The notes under the pieces: model-generated | Told to the model about the DNA's origin: nothing | Databases searched by the model: none | What the model saw: only the letters and a program-made list of their open reading frames with translations | Shown here: positions 1-7,908 of the stretch, piece by piece | Layout: every line of letters begins with the position of its first letter | How positions within the stretch are numbered: the first letter of the stretch is position 1 | Assembly (NCBI RefSeq): GCF_007641255.1 | Contig: NZ_CP036259.1 | Coordinates: forward strand, 4,962,501 to 5,026,500 | Reading direction: 5' to 3' | DNA from: Sporomusa termitida | Lineage (GTDB): Bacteria > Bacillota > Negativicutes > Sporomusales > Sporomusaceae | Length of the DNA: 64,000 bases | Program-made: the position numbers and the translations under genes

Positions 1-1182
1 TCGCTGATACCGACAGTGCTGCCCAGGATAGCGCCCTATCTGGGAGCGGGGCTAATTACCTATAAGCTTATTGCGGCCCTGTCTCAAAAATGGGTGGGTG
101 ATGCCCAGGAACTGGGTGACATCAGCAAGTCACCAACCGGCAATGTAACCACCGAAATGGGGTTGGCACTGGGCGATGTAGCCGATGCAGCCCGGCCATA
201 TCCGGCGGTAGCGGCTTATCTTAAGCAGGCAGCAGACGACTCCTTTTTTGCAGGCTTGCGGGCTGTTGACGGCGGGGCCGAGGTTTTACCTGTGTTGTTA
301 GCTTTCTTTGAGCAATATGGCATGCGGGGGACCGGCGAGATTGATGTCACCCGGCCGCGATGGCGTGAGGCTCCCACCGCTTTGGTGCCTGCTATTCTGA
401 GCCAGATTGCAGGCATCCGGCCGGGGCAGCACCGCCTGGTTTTTGCAGCAGGAAAAAAAGAAGCTGAGCTTGCGGCCGACCGGTTGTTGGAACGATTACA
501 GGCCAAACCGGGCGGTTTTTTCAAAGCCAGATGCATGCGGCGGCTGATCAAGGTTCATCGGGCCTTTATCGGACTGAGAGAACATCCCAAATTTTTTATT
601 GTTCAGAATCTGGCTATCATTAAACAGGTGCTTTTGCAGGAGGCGGCTCAACTGACCGCCGCCGGCGTGCTGGCGGCTCATGAAGATGTTTATTGGTTTT
701 CACTGCAGGAGTTCAAGACAATTATTGCAACCCAACAGGCTGACTATGCAGTTGTCGCCGGGCGCAAGGAGCAATTCAGCAACGTTGCCAAGCTGAAGCC
801 GCCGCGTGTTATGACCAGTGAAGGGGAAATCATTACTGCCAACCCGGGGGCGTCCGTGCCGGCCGGCGCTCTGCCCGGCAGCCCGGTTTCGGCTGGAATC
901 GTTGAGGGCTGCGCCCGCGTCATCCTTAAACTGGAAGAGGCTACAATGCAAAAGGGCGATATCCTGGTGGCCCCTTATACCGACCCTGGCTGGACCCCGT
1001 TATTTCCGCTGGCAGCCGGATTGGTGACCGAGGTCGGCGGCCTGATGACCCATGGGGCAGTTGTGGCCCGGGAATACGGTATCCCGGCGGTAGCCGGTGT
1101 TGATAATGCAACCGGTAAAATTCAAAACGGGCAGAGAATCCGGGTAGACGGCACACAGGGATTTGTAGAATTTATAGAATAG
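1..1182 (+). CDS. PEP-utilising / rifampicin phosphotransferase-like protein, C-terminal part
   Basis: The reading frame is open from the first base, so the gene begins outside the window; a GTG at 16 is an internal codon rather than a convincing start. The last ~90 residues form a swivelling phosphohistidine domain with the motif GGLMTHGAVVAREYGIPA, where the His of THG is the expected phospho-acceptor. In PEP synthase (PpsA) this domain lies mid-protein and is followed by a PEP-binding barrel. Here it closes the protein, which is the arrangement of rifampicin phosphotransferases and related ATP-dependent dikinases. The preceding ~290 residues are the helical middle region. The ATP-grasp half is not visible, so the substrate cannot be assigned. 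Confidence 0.8.
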   Translation, partial: SLIPTVLPRIAPYLGAGLITYKLIAALSQKWVGDAQELGDISKSPTGNVTTEMGLALGDVADAARPYPAVAAYLKQAADDSFFAGLRAVDGGAEVLPVLLAFFEQYGMRGTGEIDVTRPRWREAPTALVPAILSQIAGIRPGQHRLVFAAGKKEAELAADRLLERLQAKPGGFFKARCMRRLIKVHRAFIGLREHPKFFIVQNLAIIKQVLLQEAAQLTAAGVLAAHEDVYWFSLQEFKTIIATQQADYAVVAGRKEQFSNVAKLKPPRVMTSEGEIITANPGASVPAGALPGSPVSAGIVEGCARVILKLEEATMQKGDILVAPYTDPGWTPLFPLAAGLVTEVGGLMTHGAVVAREYGIPAVAGVDNATGKIQNGQRIRVDGTQGFVEFIE

Positions 1183-1299
1183 AGGCGTTTAGGCGCTAGC
1201 TTTGATCAGCTTGTACCTGCTGTTAGTCAAGCTGGTAATCAACCTGCACCAATCATAGCTGCGGGCGGTTTTATGAGGTTGGTTGTGCTGTAAAAGTAA

Positions 1300-1329
1300 T
1301 TGACAAGCTATGACAGAAAGTGCTATTCT
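1300..1329 (+). promoter_or_regulatory. Sigma-A-type promoter for the cobalamin riboswitch transcript
   Basis: A perfect -35 TTGACA (1300-1305) is followed 18 bases later by TATTCT (1324-1329). Transcription would begin about 35-40 bases before the conserved riboswitch core. A second TTGACA at 1329-1334 has no good -10 partner. Confidence 0.5.
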
Positions 1330-1369
1330 TGACATATTAATACTTTAATTTGTGCATTGTTAAAAATCG

Positions 1370-1560
1370 AATAGGTAATGAAATAGGTGCCCGCAAGGGC
1401 TTAATAGGGAAGACCGGTGTAACACCGGCGCGGTCCCGCCACTGTAATGGGGAACATCTTCGCAAGAAAGTCACTGAGGCCTAGGCTTTGGGAAGGCGCG
1501 AAGGAGTCATGATCCAGAGCCAGGAGAACTGCCTGTTTGACAATCACCGTTTACCTACGA
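1370..1560 (+). promoter_or_regulatory. Cobalamin (B12) riboswitch
   Basis: The conserved elements appear in order: AATAGGTGCCC, then AATAGGGAA, then a CCGGTG/CACCGG stem followed by GCGGTCCCGCCACTGTAA, then GTCACTG, GGGAAGGCGCGAAGGA, and the B12 box GAGCCAGGAGAACTGCCTG at 1517-1535. These are the hallmarks of the adenosylcobalamin aptamer. An intrinsic terminator about 75 bases downstream could be the expression platform. No intact gene follows, only a decayed ABC ATPase, so the controlled gene appears to have been lost. Confidence 0.95.
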
Positions 1561-1632
1561 GCGATAGGGAGGGGATTACGCTGGCGCATTGATCTGTTTT
1601 TTTACCGGTCCTGTTATAGCTTTGGATATCCT

Positions 1633-1661
1633 GCCCTTCCTGAATCTGGAAGGGCTTTTTT
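1633..1661 (+). terminator. Intrinsic terminator after the B12 riboswitch
   Basis: The 8-bp stem GCCCTTCC/GGAAGGGC with a 7-base loop is followed by six T. It lies close enough to the aptamer to act as its premature terminator. Confidence 0.85.
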
Positions 1662-1795
1662 GCTGTCCTGAATAATGCGGCAAAATACCGCCAGGGATTA
1701 ATCATAGGGGGGATGTCAAGGCAAAACCCTGATCGGTATTTACGCCCTACAACAGCGACTATCGGTATTGTGCCGAGGCATGCCTATAATGAGAA

Positions 1796-2014
1796 ATATG
1801 CCGAAGCCCTGAGACCCGGCTGCTTATTGCTGATGAGATGAGCACAATGCTGGATGTGATTACCCAGGCGCAAATCTGGCAGTTGGTCCTCAAGGTAATT
1901 AAAGAGCGGCAGATGGGGTTGATTGCGATTACTCACAATCAGGCTCTGGCAGCAAAGATTGCAACCCGGCTTATTGATTTGCCGGCAATAAACCGGCTGC
2001 AGGCGTTAGCTTAG
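1796..2014 (+). pseudogene. Remnant of an ABC transporter ATP-binding protein
   Basis: From 1820 to the stop at 2012-2014 the frame reads LLIADEMSTMLDVITQAQ and then an ITHN motif. These are a Walker B, D-loop and H-loop of the oligopeptide/nickel ABC ATPase family (normally LLIADEPTSALDVTVQAQ and ITHD). Just upstream AEALRPG, the usual pre-Walker-B segment, sits in another frame, so there is a frameshift near 1818. No Walker A, no signature motif and no start codon are found upstream. The Pro of the DEPT motif is lost. The product would not be functional. Its position after the B12 riboswitch suggests a former cobalamin- or metal-related uptake operon. Confidence 0.75.
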
Positions 2015-2031
2015 TACAAGCATGTAAAAAC

Positions 2032-2062
2032 AAACGGCTATTGGTTTGGTTAGCCGTTTTTA
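2032..2062 (+). terminator. Intrinsic terminator after the ABC remnant
   Basis: A 9-bp stem AAACGGCTA/TAGCCGTTT with a 10-base loop ends in a T run. It survives although the gene before it has decayed. Confidence 0.75.
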
Positions 2063-2250
2063 CTCTGTAGGTAGAGCTATCTAGTATTCGGTCTAGCAAA
2101 ACCGTTCTTTGGCTTGCGGCTGTAAAGCGTTGTGCGCATGCTACCGTCAGCGGTTCGCCAGGATTGCTGATTACATGCTGTAAATGCTGCAATCCGGTAT
2201 TTACAAGTCTATTTAACCCGATATATTATGGAAAAAAGGGGATTTTGGCT

Positions 2251-2418
2251 ATGATGAACTTTTCTAGACATAATATGGCGATGTGGTTACAGGAAAGAGG
2301 CGGTTTGCTCGTGCTTGATTTATTGACAGTTCGAGTTTTGCGGCAATTTCTAGAATTAGCAATAAACGACCCGGCGAAAGGGGCAGATACGTATGCGGCA
2401 GTTAATCAGCCTGTCTAA
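2251..2418 (+). CDS. Possible small protein (55 aa), unknown
   Basis: This ATG is preceded by AAAAAAGGGG about 9 bases upstream and opens a 55-residue frame whose end overlaps the start of the following TIM-barrel gene by 26 bases. I recognise no family. The middle is hydrophobic (GGLLVLDLLTVRVLRQFLEL), which could be one amphipathic or membrane-associated helix. The overlap would allow translational coupling. It may equally be non-coding leader sequence; the case rests on the ribosome-binding site and the overlap only. Confidence 0.3.
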   Translation: MMNFSRHNMAMWLQERGGLLVLDLLTVRVLRQFLELAINDPAKGADTYAAVNQPV

Positions 2419-3388
2419 CGGCCCGGTTAGCCAGGACCTCAGTCCGGATAATTATGACTGGCTGGAGCCCTTGCTGGCGCGCCGCCACCTTGATGGCATT
2501 GAAGTTGAGCTGGGCGGTCCATGGGATCTCAAGGTTTTACCAGCGCAATGGATCTGCGGCGCATACCTTAACCTGGGAGATTCGTGGCTGGATTTCTGGC
2601 GGCAGGACCGCCAGGCACTCCTGCGCCAGTTTGGCAGCGAAGCAGGAATAAAAGCAAGGTATGGGACTTTGGACCGGGATGAATGGCTGGAAGGCTACCG
2701 GCAAAAAATCGATGATGCCCGGGCCGCCGGCGCCACGTATCTGGTCTTGCCGGTCAGTGAGGTTAAGCCCTGGGAAACCTATACCTGGCAGTTTGGTGCT
2801 ACCGACACCGAGGTGATTAGCGCCGCTGTTGAGGTTATTAATGAATTGATAGCCCCGATATCGGAGGCTATGGCGCTGTTATTTGCAAACCAGTGGTGGC
2901 CGGGTCTGCGGCTGCTGGACAAAAAGCTGGCGGCCAGGCTGATCCACGGGGTGAAACATCCAAATATTGGCTTCATGCTGGACACCGGGCATTTGATGAA
3001 TACGAACCAAAAGTTAAAGACTGAGGTCGAAAGTGTGGATTACATCCTGGCGGTGTTGCGCAAACTTGGCCCGTACGGGCGGTATATGCGGGGTTTGCAT
3101 TTAAACTGTTCGCTGTCAGGGGAATATGTGCAGCGCAAACAAAAGCCGGGAAACGGGAGTCCGGGTGGGCCGGCGGAATTGCTGGCCCACCTGGTGCACA
3201 TTGATGAGCATCGGCCCTTTAGGGTGCCGGCAGTCAAACGAATTATCTATGCCGTGAAACCGGAGCTATTAGTGCATCACTTCCGGGCCGAGCTGGTCTG
3301 CGAGTGGGAACGCAAAATCCGGCGGCAGCAGGAGGCCTTGCTCAGTCCGGCAGAGCGAAGGCGGCAGGGCGTGGGCATTTGCCGGTGA
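2393..3388 (+). CDS. Sugar phosphate isomerase/epimerase-like TIM-barrel protein
   Basis: The 331-residue product looks like the xylose-isomerase-like TIM-barrel superfamily (AP endonuclease 2 type). Expected strand-end motifs with metal-ligand type residues are visible: ATYLVLPVSEVK near 125, NIGFMLDTGHLMNTN near 205, RGLHLNCSLSGEYV near 248 and HIDEHRPF near 285. The start is ATG with GAAAGGGG a few bases upstream. The C-terminal ~30 residues are basic and probably disordered. The gene stands alone before a terminator, with a hydrolase convergent to it, so context does not reveal the substrate. The superfamily assignment is fairly safe; any specific reaction would be a guess. Confidence 0.6.
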   Translation: MRQLISLSNGPVSQDLSPDNYDWLEPLLARRHLDGIEVELGGPWDLKVLPAQWICGAYLNLGDSWLDFWRQDRQALLRQFGSEAGIKARYGTLDRDEWLEGYRQKIDDARAAGATYLVLPVSEVKPWETYTWQFGATDTEVISAAVEVINELIAPISEAMALLFANQWWPGLRLLDKKLAARLIHGVKHPNIGFMLDTGHLMNTNQKLKTEVESVDYILAVLRKLGPYGRYMRGLHLNCSLSGEYVQRKQKPGNGSPGGPAELLAHLVHIDEHRPFRVPAVKRIIYAVKPELLVHHFRAELVCEWERKIRRQQEALLSPAERRRQGVGICR

Positions 3389-3440
3389 TAAAGGCCGGCA
3401 GGCGGCGGGCAATACCAAAAGCTAAAGAATAGGCCAGAAA

Positions 3441-3475
3441 GAGACTCCGGCAGCGGTTCCGGAGCCTCTTTTTTT
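3441..3475 (+). terminator. Intrinsic terminator of the TIM-barrel gene
   Basis: A CTCCGG/CCGGAG stem, extended by flanking pairs, is followed by seven T. It lies between convergent genes. Confidence 0.8.
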
Positions 3476-3506
3476 GAGCAAAAAATGTAATTAAGGCTAT
3501 TCTCAG

Positions 3507-4235
3507 CTAAAGCAAGGCTTCTTTTCTCAGCCAAGCTATAATTGCTGCACCAGCCAGGGTGGTGTGGCCTGATAAATGGTGATCACTATTTTTGTACAGC
3601 TGCAGTTCTTTTGGGCCTGCTGCCAGCTTGTAAATGGTATAAGCCTGGCTGACAGGCACAATCGTGTCGGCAGTACCGTGGAGGATAAGCAGTGGCTTAC
3701 GGCTAAGGCGTTTAACAGCAGCCAGCAGATCATGGTTCTTAAAGTCGTGGATAAAATCAGCGGTTAGCAAGAGATGGCCATATTCGTCAGTTATACTTAG
3801 GGTTTTTTCTGTTAACAAATCATTATAGTGAGCCCCTAAGGCCAATTGAAAAGTAGCTGTTAAGTCCCAGGGCGCTGACCAGAGGATAAGGCCTGCTATC
3901 CTCCGGTCAGCTGCGGCTGCGGCCAGGGAGGCACTACCGCCCATGCTGCGGCCCAACAATATGGTTTTTTTGCTGACAGCCTGGCGGGCATATTCAATAA
4001 CGGCAGCCAACTCGGAGATTTGGCAAGTTAAGCTCTGGAGCGGGGTAAAGTCATACCGGATTACATGGAGACCGGCAGTGGCCAGTGTTTCAGCAAGCCG
4101 GACAGCCCGGCCCCCTCCCTCCTTCGTTCCCCGGAAGCCATGAGAAATAATCAGCGTTGTTTCTGAGGGCCTGCCGGCCGGATGGAGTATGCCGCTTAAA
4201 CGGCTATTCCCGTTAGGAATTACAATGGGCTCCAT
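3507..4235 (-). CDS. Alpha/beta hydrolase (serine hydrolase, dienelactone/prolyl-peptidase-like)
   Basis: The 242-residue protein carries a complete alpha/beta-hydrolase triad: nucleophile elbow GRSMGG near 95, acid residue in LHGTADTIVP near 190, and catalytic His in the SDHHLSGH segment near 220. The oxyanion-hole strand ISHGFRGTKEGGG near 30 matches the small cytosolic hydrolases of the YqiA/BAAT-like group. There is no signal peptide, so it acts in the cytosol. The start has GAGGT about 10 bases upstream. It is a single-gene unit on the minus strand; the substrate is unknown. Confidence 0.8.
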   Translation of the reverse strand: MEPIVIPNGNSRLSGILHPAGRPSETTLIISHGFRGTKEGGGRAVRLAETLATAGLHVIRYDFTPLQSLTCQISELAAVIEYARQAVSKKTILLGRSMGGSASLAAAAADRRIAGLILWSAPWDLTATFQLALGAHYNDLLTEKTLSITDEYGHLLLTADFIHDFKNHDLLAAVKRLSRKPLLILHGTADTIVPVSQAYTIYKLAAGPKELQLYKNSDHHLSGHTTLAGAAIIAWLRKEALL

Positions 4236-4395
4236 TACATATATACCTCACAGAATGTTTAATTGCCGGGAAAAAATTATAGTGGTTTGGGCATACTTAA
4301 ACTATAGCATAAAATTAAACGAAGGAGAACAACATGCAGTTGTTGAACACATGCTGCCCAGCGGTTGCCGGCCGGGCGAAGGAGGAGTCATTCAG

Positions 4396-4593
4396 ATGAC
4401 AGGGCTGATGCTGGAATATTTGATCAGCAATTTTCTGATTGACAGTCAGCAGTATGCGCAATGGAGCCAGCTAAGTGCAGACGATTTAAAAGATGCCCTG
4501 GCAATGGCCGGCATTATGACCGCCAACGAATTTGACAGTTTAAGCGGGCAGCTTACGGCCGTCCTTGCCTGGAATGAAGCCCAGAGTGAATAG
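4396..4593 (+). CDS. Small protein of unknown function (65 aa)
   Basis: This start is chosen because a strong GGAGGAG lies 9 bases upstream; the same frame is open further upstream but without a ribosome-binding site. The product is acidic and mostly helical, with a heptad-like pattern (LSADDLKDALAMAGIMTANE) reminiscent of small helix-turn-helix or SHOCT-like bundles, but I do not recognise a family. It is followed by the terminator at 4743-4778. Confidence 0.55.
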   Translation: MTGLMLEYLISNFLIDSQQYAQWSQLSADDLKDALAMAGIMTANEFDSLSGQLTAVLAWNEAQSE

Positions 4594-4742
4594 GGGCCAC
4601 CCAGCTGCTTTGCCGGCAAAACAAGGACCATACTCAGGAGACAAAGGTAAGTATATAATGGATACAGAAAATTGATAATATGATTTGGTAATAATAACAA
4701 ATCATAATAAAAATTGAACCAATGAGAGGTAATTACCTTTGG

Positions 4743-4778
4743 GCAGAAATAAGGCTAAGGCTTTATTTCTGCTTTTTT
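4743..4778 (+). terminator. Intrinsic terminator
   Basis: A perfect 10-bp stem GCAGAAATAA/TTATTTCTGC with a 10-base loop is followed by six T. The rest of the 500-base gap before terC holds a GCCGGT/ACCGGC hairpin at 4850-4871 and a promoter; I saw no further gene. Confidence 0.85.
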
Positions 4779-4955
4779 CTGCCGGGAACGATTGGCTTGC
4801 TCCGTGCTTAGGAAAGTAAGCTGCTGCTTATGAGCAAGAGCTGGCGCAAGCCGGTGTTTCTTTATACCGGCAGTAAGCGATAAAATCATCTAAGGCCGCG
4901 GGCTAAGTAAAATAAGGAAGTGGGGGCTGTATACAATATTTTGCCGATAGGGGAC

Positions 4956-4984
4956 TTGCGCATTTGATAATACCTTGATAAAAT
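4956..4984 (+). promoter_or_regulatory. Candidate sigma-A promoter of the TerC-family gene
   Basis: TTGCGC (4956-4961), a 17-base spacer and TAAAAT (4979-4984) would give a leader of about 110 bases before the ATG. The leader can form an imperfect CCACA...TGTGG stem. The yybP-ykoY manganese aptamer often found before this gene family was not recognisable. Confidence 0.4.
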
Positions 4985-5099
4985 AAAATTTGTCCACACT
5001 TTTAATATCTGATACTAAAGCTTGCTATGAAATGTGGAATGTTGGCAGGCAGGTTGTGTACTATATCAGTCAGTAATTCACAATAGAGGAGTGCAGTAA

Positions 5100-5783
5100 A
5101 TGGAGTTTTTGTTAGCGCTGGCTAGTATCATGATGGTGAACATCGTGCTTAGCGGCGACAATGCAGTGGTCATTGCTATGGCCAGCCGTTGTTTGCCCCC
5201 CAAGCAGCAAAAGATGGCCATTCTGTGGGGTAGCGCCGGGGCAATAGGGCTGCGGGTTATTTTGACACTTGTAGCGGTTGTACTCTTGCAAATACCCTAT
5301 GTTCAGTTTATCGGCGGAATACTCCTTGTCTGGATTGCCGCAAAATTGCTGATGGAGGATCAGTGTGCGGAGAATGTCGAAGCCGGCGGTTCCTTCATGA
5401 CGGCGATCAAGACAATTATTGTTGCCGATTTGGTAATGAGTCTTGACAATACCCTGGCTATTGCGGCTGTGGCCAAAGGCGATTATATGCTGCTGGGGCT
5501 GGGGCTGGCTCTCAGTATCCCGCTTATTATTTTCGGCAGTCAGCTTATTATTAAAATTATGGATAAATATCCGGTGGTTGTCTATGCCGGGGCCGCTTTG
5601 ATTGCCTGGACAGCCGGGGAAATGATGATCAGTGATCATAAAATAGGCCCTGTTATTCACGGGCTGCTGCCGGCGTGGCTAATTCCCGCCGTTATTACCG
5701 CTGGCGTGCTGGGGGCAAGTGTCTGGTGGCGGAAAAGCCGCCGGGAGCAAGCGGCCGGCGCCGGTCAGTCTGTCCAGCAATAA
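5100..5783 (+). CDS. TerC-family integral membrane protein, YjbE type
   Basis: The 227-residue polytopic membrane protein has about seven hydrophobic segments. The family signature is at the N-terminus (NIVLSGDNAVVIAMASRCLP) and repeats near 110 (IVADLVMSLDNTLAIAAVA); the paired Asp-Asn motifs sit in membrane helices and are thought to bind the exported metal. YjbE/YkoY-type TerC proteins are linked to manganese export and to loading of exported metalloenzymes. The start follows GAGGAGTG. A terminator follows directly, so the gene is a single unit. The family is secure, the metal is inferred. Confidence 0.85.
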   Translation: MEFLLALASIMMVNIVLSGDNAVVIAMASRCLPPKQQKMAILWGSAGAIGLRVILTLVAVVLLQIPYVQFIGGILLVWIAAKLLMEDQCAENVEAGGSFMTAIKTIIVADLVMSLDNTLAIAAVAKGDYMLLGLGLALSIPLIIFGSQLIIKIMDKYPVVVYAGAALIAWTAGEMMISDHKIGPVIHGLLPAWLIPAVITAGVLGASVWWRKSRREQAAGAGQSVQQ

Positions 5784-5812
5784 GCTGTAAAGGAATATAC
5801 AGGCCGTATTAC

Positions 5813-5843
5813 AGACATTGCTTTGGCGCGATGTCTTTTTTTT
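5813..5843 (+). terminator. Intrinsic terminator of the TerC-family gene
   Basis: AGACAT/ATGTCT stem with a 12-base loop followed by a run of eight T. Confidence 0.75.
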
Positions 5844-5916
5844 GTGGCAGGTAATTGCTATGGTACAGCGAATATTTAATAGGTGAATTTTGTAATTTAA
5901 GGAAGGGTTGACTACC

Positions 5917-7896
5917 ATGGTGGCAATGCCTGCACATACAAAAAAACGTTTGGCTTTGTTTCTGCTTTTAACAATAGCGGCGCTGGGTGGTTTGGCGGCT
6001 AGAATTGCCTGGATTCAGTTTGGCGAAGGTCAGCAGCTTAGTGCTAAAGCGCGGAACCAGCTTAGGGAAAACCGGATTATGCAGTCGCCGCGCGGCACTA
6101 TTTATGACCGTAATGGCCGGGAACTGGCTGTCAGCACTATGACAAAATCATTATACGCTAATCCCCGGGAGGTCAAGGATGCCGCGGCGCTGGCCGATCT
6201 GCTCGCTGCTGCTCTTAATATCAGTCCGGCGGGAATCAGAGAACGCCTGGCCACAGGCGCAAGTTTTGTATGGATAAAACGGACCCTTGAGCCGGAGCAG
6301 GCTAAGGCTGTCACACTGCTGATTAAGGAACATGGGCTGACAGGCCTTGGCTTTGTTGAAGAGAGTAAACGTTATTATCCTAATGACAGCCTGGCAGCTC
6401 AGGTATTGGGTTTTGTCGGTACCGATGATATTGGTCTGGAAGGGATTGAAATGACGCTTGATAAGACCATTAAAGGGCGGGAACTCAAGCAGGTTATAGA
6501 TACCGACAGTCATGGCACGCCGATATTTAAATCAATATTTTCATTTATTCCTGAGAAGCAGGGTAAATCGGTTTATTTGACCATCGACAGTACCATTCAA
6601 TACATCGTAGAGCGGTCACTTGATGAGGCTATGGCCAAGACCGGAGCGAAGGCCGCTACCGTAATTATTATGCAGCCGAAAACGGGAGAAATTCTGGCGA
6701 TGGCCAGCCGGCCTACCTATAACCCTAATCAGTTTGAGCGCTACAGCCCGGAACAGTGGAAAAACCGGGCGGTCTCTATCATCTACGAGCCTGGTTCAAC
6801 GTTTAAGTCAGTTATTGCCGCCGCTGCCCTGGAGGACGGCAAGGTGCGGCCGGAGGAGCGTTTTGTTGATAAGGGTTTTGTTGAAATTTCGGGACGGCGA
6901 ATAAAAAACTGGAGTGATGAAAGTTACGGGGAGGTATCCTTTACCGATATTATCAAGAACTCAATTAATACCGGCTTTGTTGAGGTCGGTATGCGGGTGG
7001 GGGCAGCCAAGCTAACAAGTTATGTGCGTGACTTTGGCTTTGGCAAGCGGTCAGATATTGAATTGCCCGGTGAGGAAGCAGGGCTGATGTTTGATCCTAA
7101 AGAAATGCGGGACAGCGATACGGCGACCATGTCCATTGGGCAGAGTATTGCTGTTACGCCTATTCAACTGACAGCGGCCATTGCCGCCATTGCGAATGAC
7201 GGTGTATTGCTGAAACCGCGAATTATCAGAGAATATCGTAATGATGACGGTACCTTGGCAGAAATATTTGAGCCTATCGCTGTCCGTCAGGCCATCAGTC
7301 CGGAAACCGCGCGGATACTCACCGGTATGCTGGAGAAGGTTGTCAGTGAAGGCGGCGGTAAAAAAGCAACGGTAAAAGGTTACCGTTTTGCCGGTAAAAC
7401 GGGAACTGCCGAAAAGCTGAAACCTGAAGGCAATGGCTATTTGGCTGGTCACTATATTGCTTCTTTTGGCGGGTATGGTCCTGTTGAAGATCCGCAGGTT
7501 GCCGCTCTTGTTGTCTTAGACGATCCGGCCGGATTTTATTATGGCGGCGAGATTGCCGCCCCGGTATTCAGCGATATTATGTCGCAGGTGATGCGATATC
7601 TGAATATCAGGCCTTATGACGGTAATCCGCTGCTGCCGCCTGCTCCCGCCGCTGCCGGCGTTGAGCAGCCAGACTCTGTGCCTGCTGCCCAAAGGCCTTC
7701 GGCGCCGCTGCCGCCCGGGCATGTGTCGATGCCGGCACTAAGCGGCAAGACGATCAGAGAAGCAGGGGAAGAACTGCACAGCCTGGGTCTGACTTTTGTG
7801 CCTGTAGGGACAGGCACCGCAGTCAAGCAAAACGTCGCTCCCTACACGGCCGTAAAACAGGGAACGGAAATCATTGTTCACTTTGAACCAAAGTAG
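5917..7896 (+). CDS. Penicillin-binding protein with PASTA domain, SpoVD/FtsI-like transpeptidase
   Basis: The product (659 aa) is a class B PBP: an N-terminal membrane anchor (about residues 10-30), the dimerisation domain motif SPRGTIYDRNG near 60, and a transpeptidase domain with the active-site PGSTFK near 295, SIN near 350 and KTGTAE near 495. The last ~60 residues form one PASTA domain. SpoVD-like PBPs cross-link spore cortex peptidoglycan; vegetative FtsI-like PBPs act at the septum. A single PASTA domain fits SpoVD, but the gene lies outside a division/cell-wall cluster, so the role is inferred. A TTG at 5908 is possible, but AAGGAAGGG sits 9 bases before the ATG at 5917, which I prefer. 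It is 12 bases upstream of the PolX gene. Confidence 0.85.
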   Translation: MVAMPAHTKKRLALFLLLTIAALGGLAARIAWIQFGEGQQLSAKARNQLRENRIMQSPRGTIYDRNGRELAVSTMTKSLYANPREVKDAAALADLLAAALNISPAGIRERLATGASFVWIKRTLEPEQAKAVTLLIKEHGLTGLGFVEESKRYYPNDSLAAQVLGFVGTDDIGLEGIEMTLDKTIKGRELKQVIDTDSHGTPIFKSIFSFIPEKQGKSVYLTIDSTIQYIVERSLDEAMAKTGAKAATVIIMQPKTGEILAMASRPTYNPNQFERYSPEQWKNRAVSIIYEPGSTFKSVIAAAALEDGKVRPEERFVDKGFVEISGRRIKNWSDESYGEVSFTDIIKNSINTGFVEVGMRVGAAKLTSYVRDFGFGKRSDIELPGEEAGLMFDPKEMRDSDTATMSIGQSIAVTPIQLTAAIAAIANDGVLLKPRIIREYRNDDGTLAEIFEPIAVRQAISPETARILTGMLEKVVSEGGGKKATVKGYRFAGKTGTAEKLKPEGNGYLAGHYIASFGGYGPVEDPQVAALVVLDDPAGFYYGGEIAAPVFSDIMSQVMRYLNIRPYDGNPLLPPAPAAAGVEQPDSVPAAQRPSAPLPPGHVSMPALSGKTIREAGEELHSLGLTFVPVGTGTAVKQNVAPYTAVKQGTEIIVHFEPK

Positions 7897-7908
7897 AGGG
7901 GGCTGCAG

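Noticed and set aside
4780-5099. yybP-ykoY manganese riboswitch before the TerC-family gene
   Set aside because: The gene family often carries one, and the region has some helices (for example GCCGGT/ACCGGC), but the conserved GGGGAGUA-type and A-rich loop sequences were not found.
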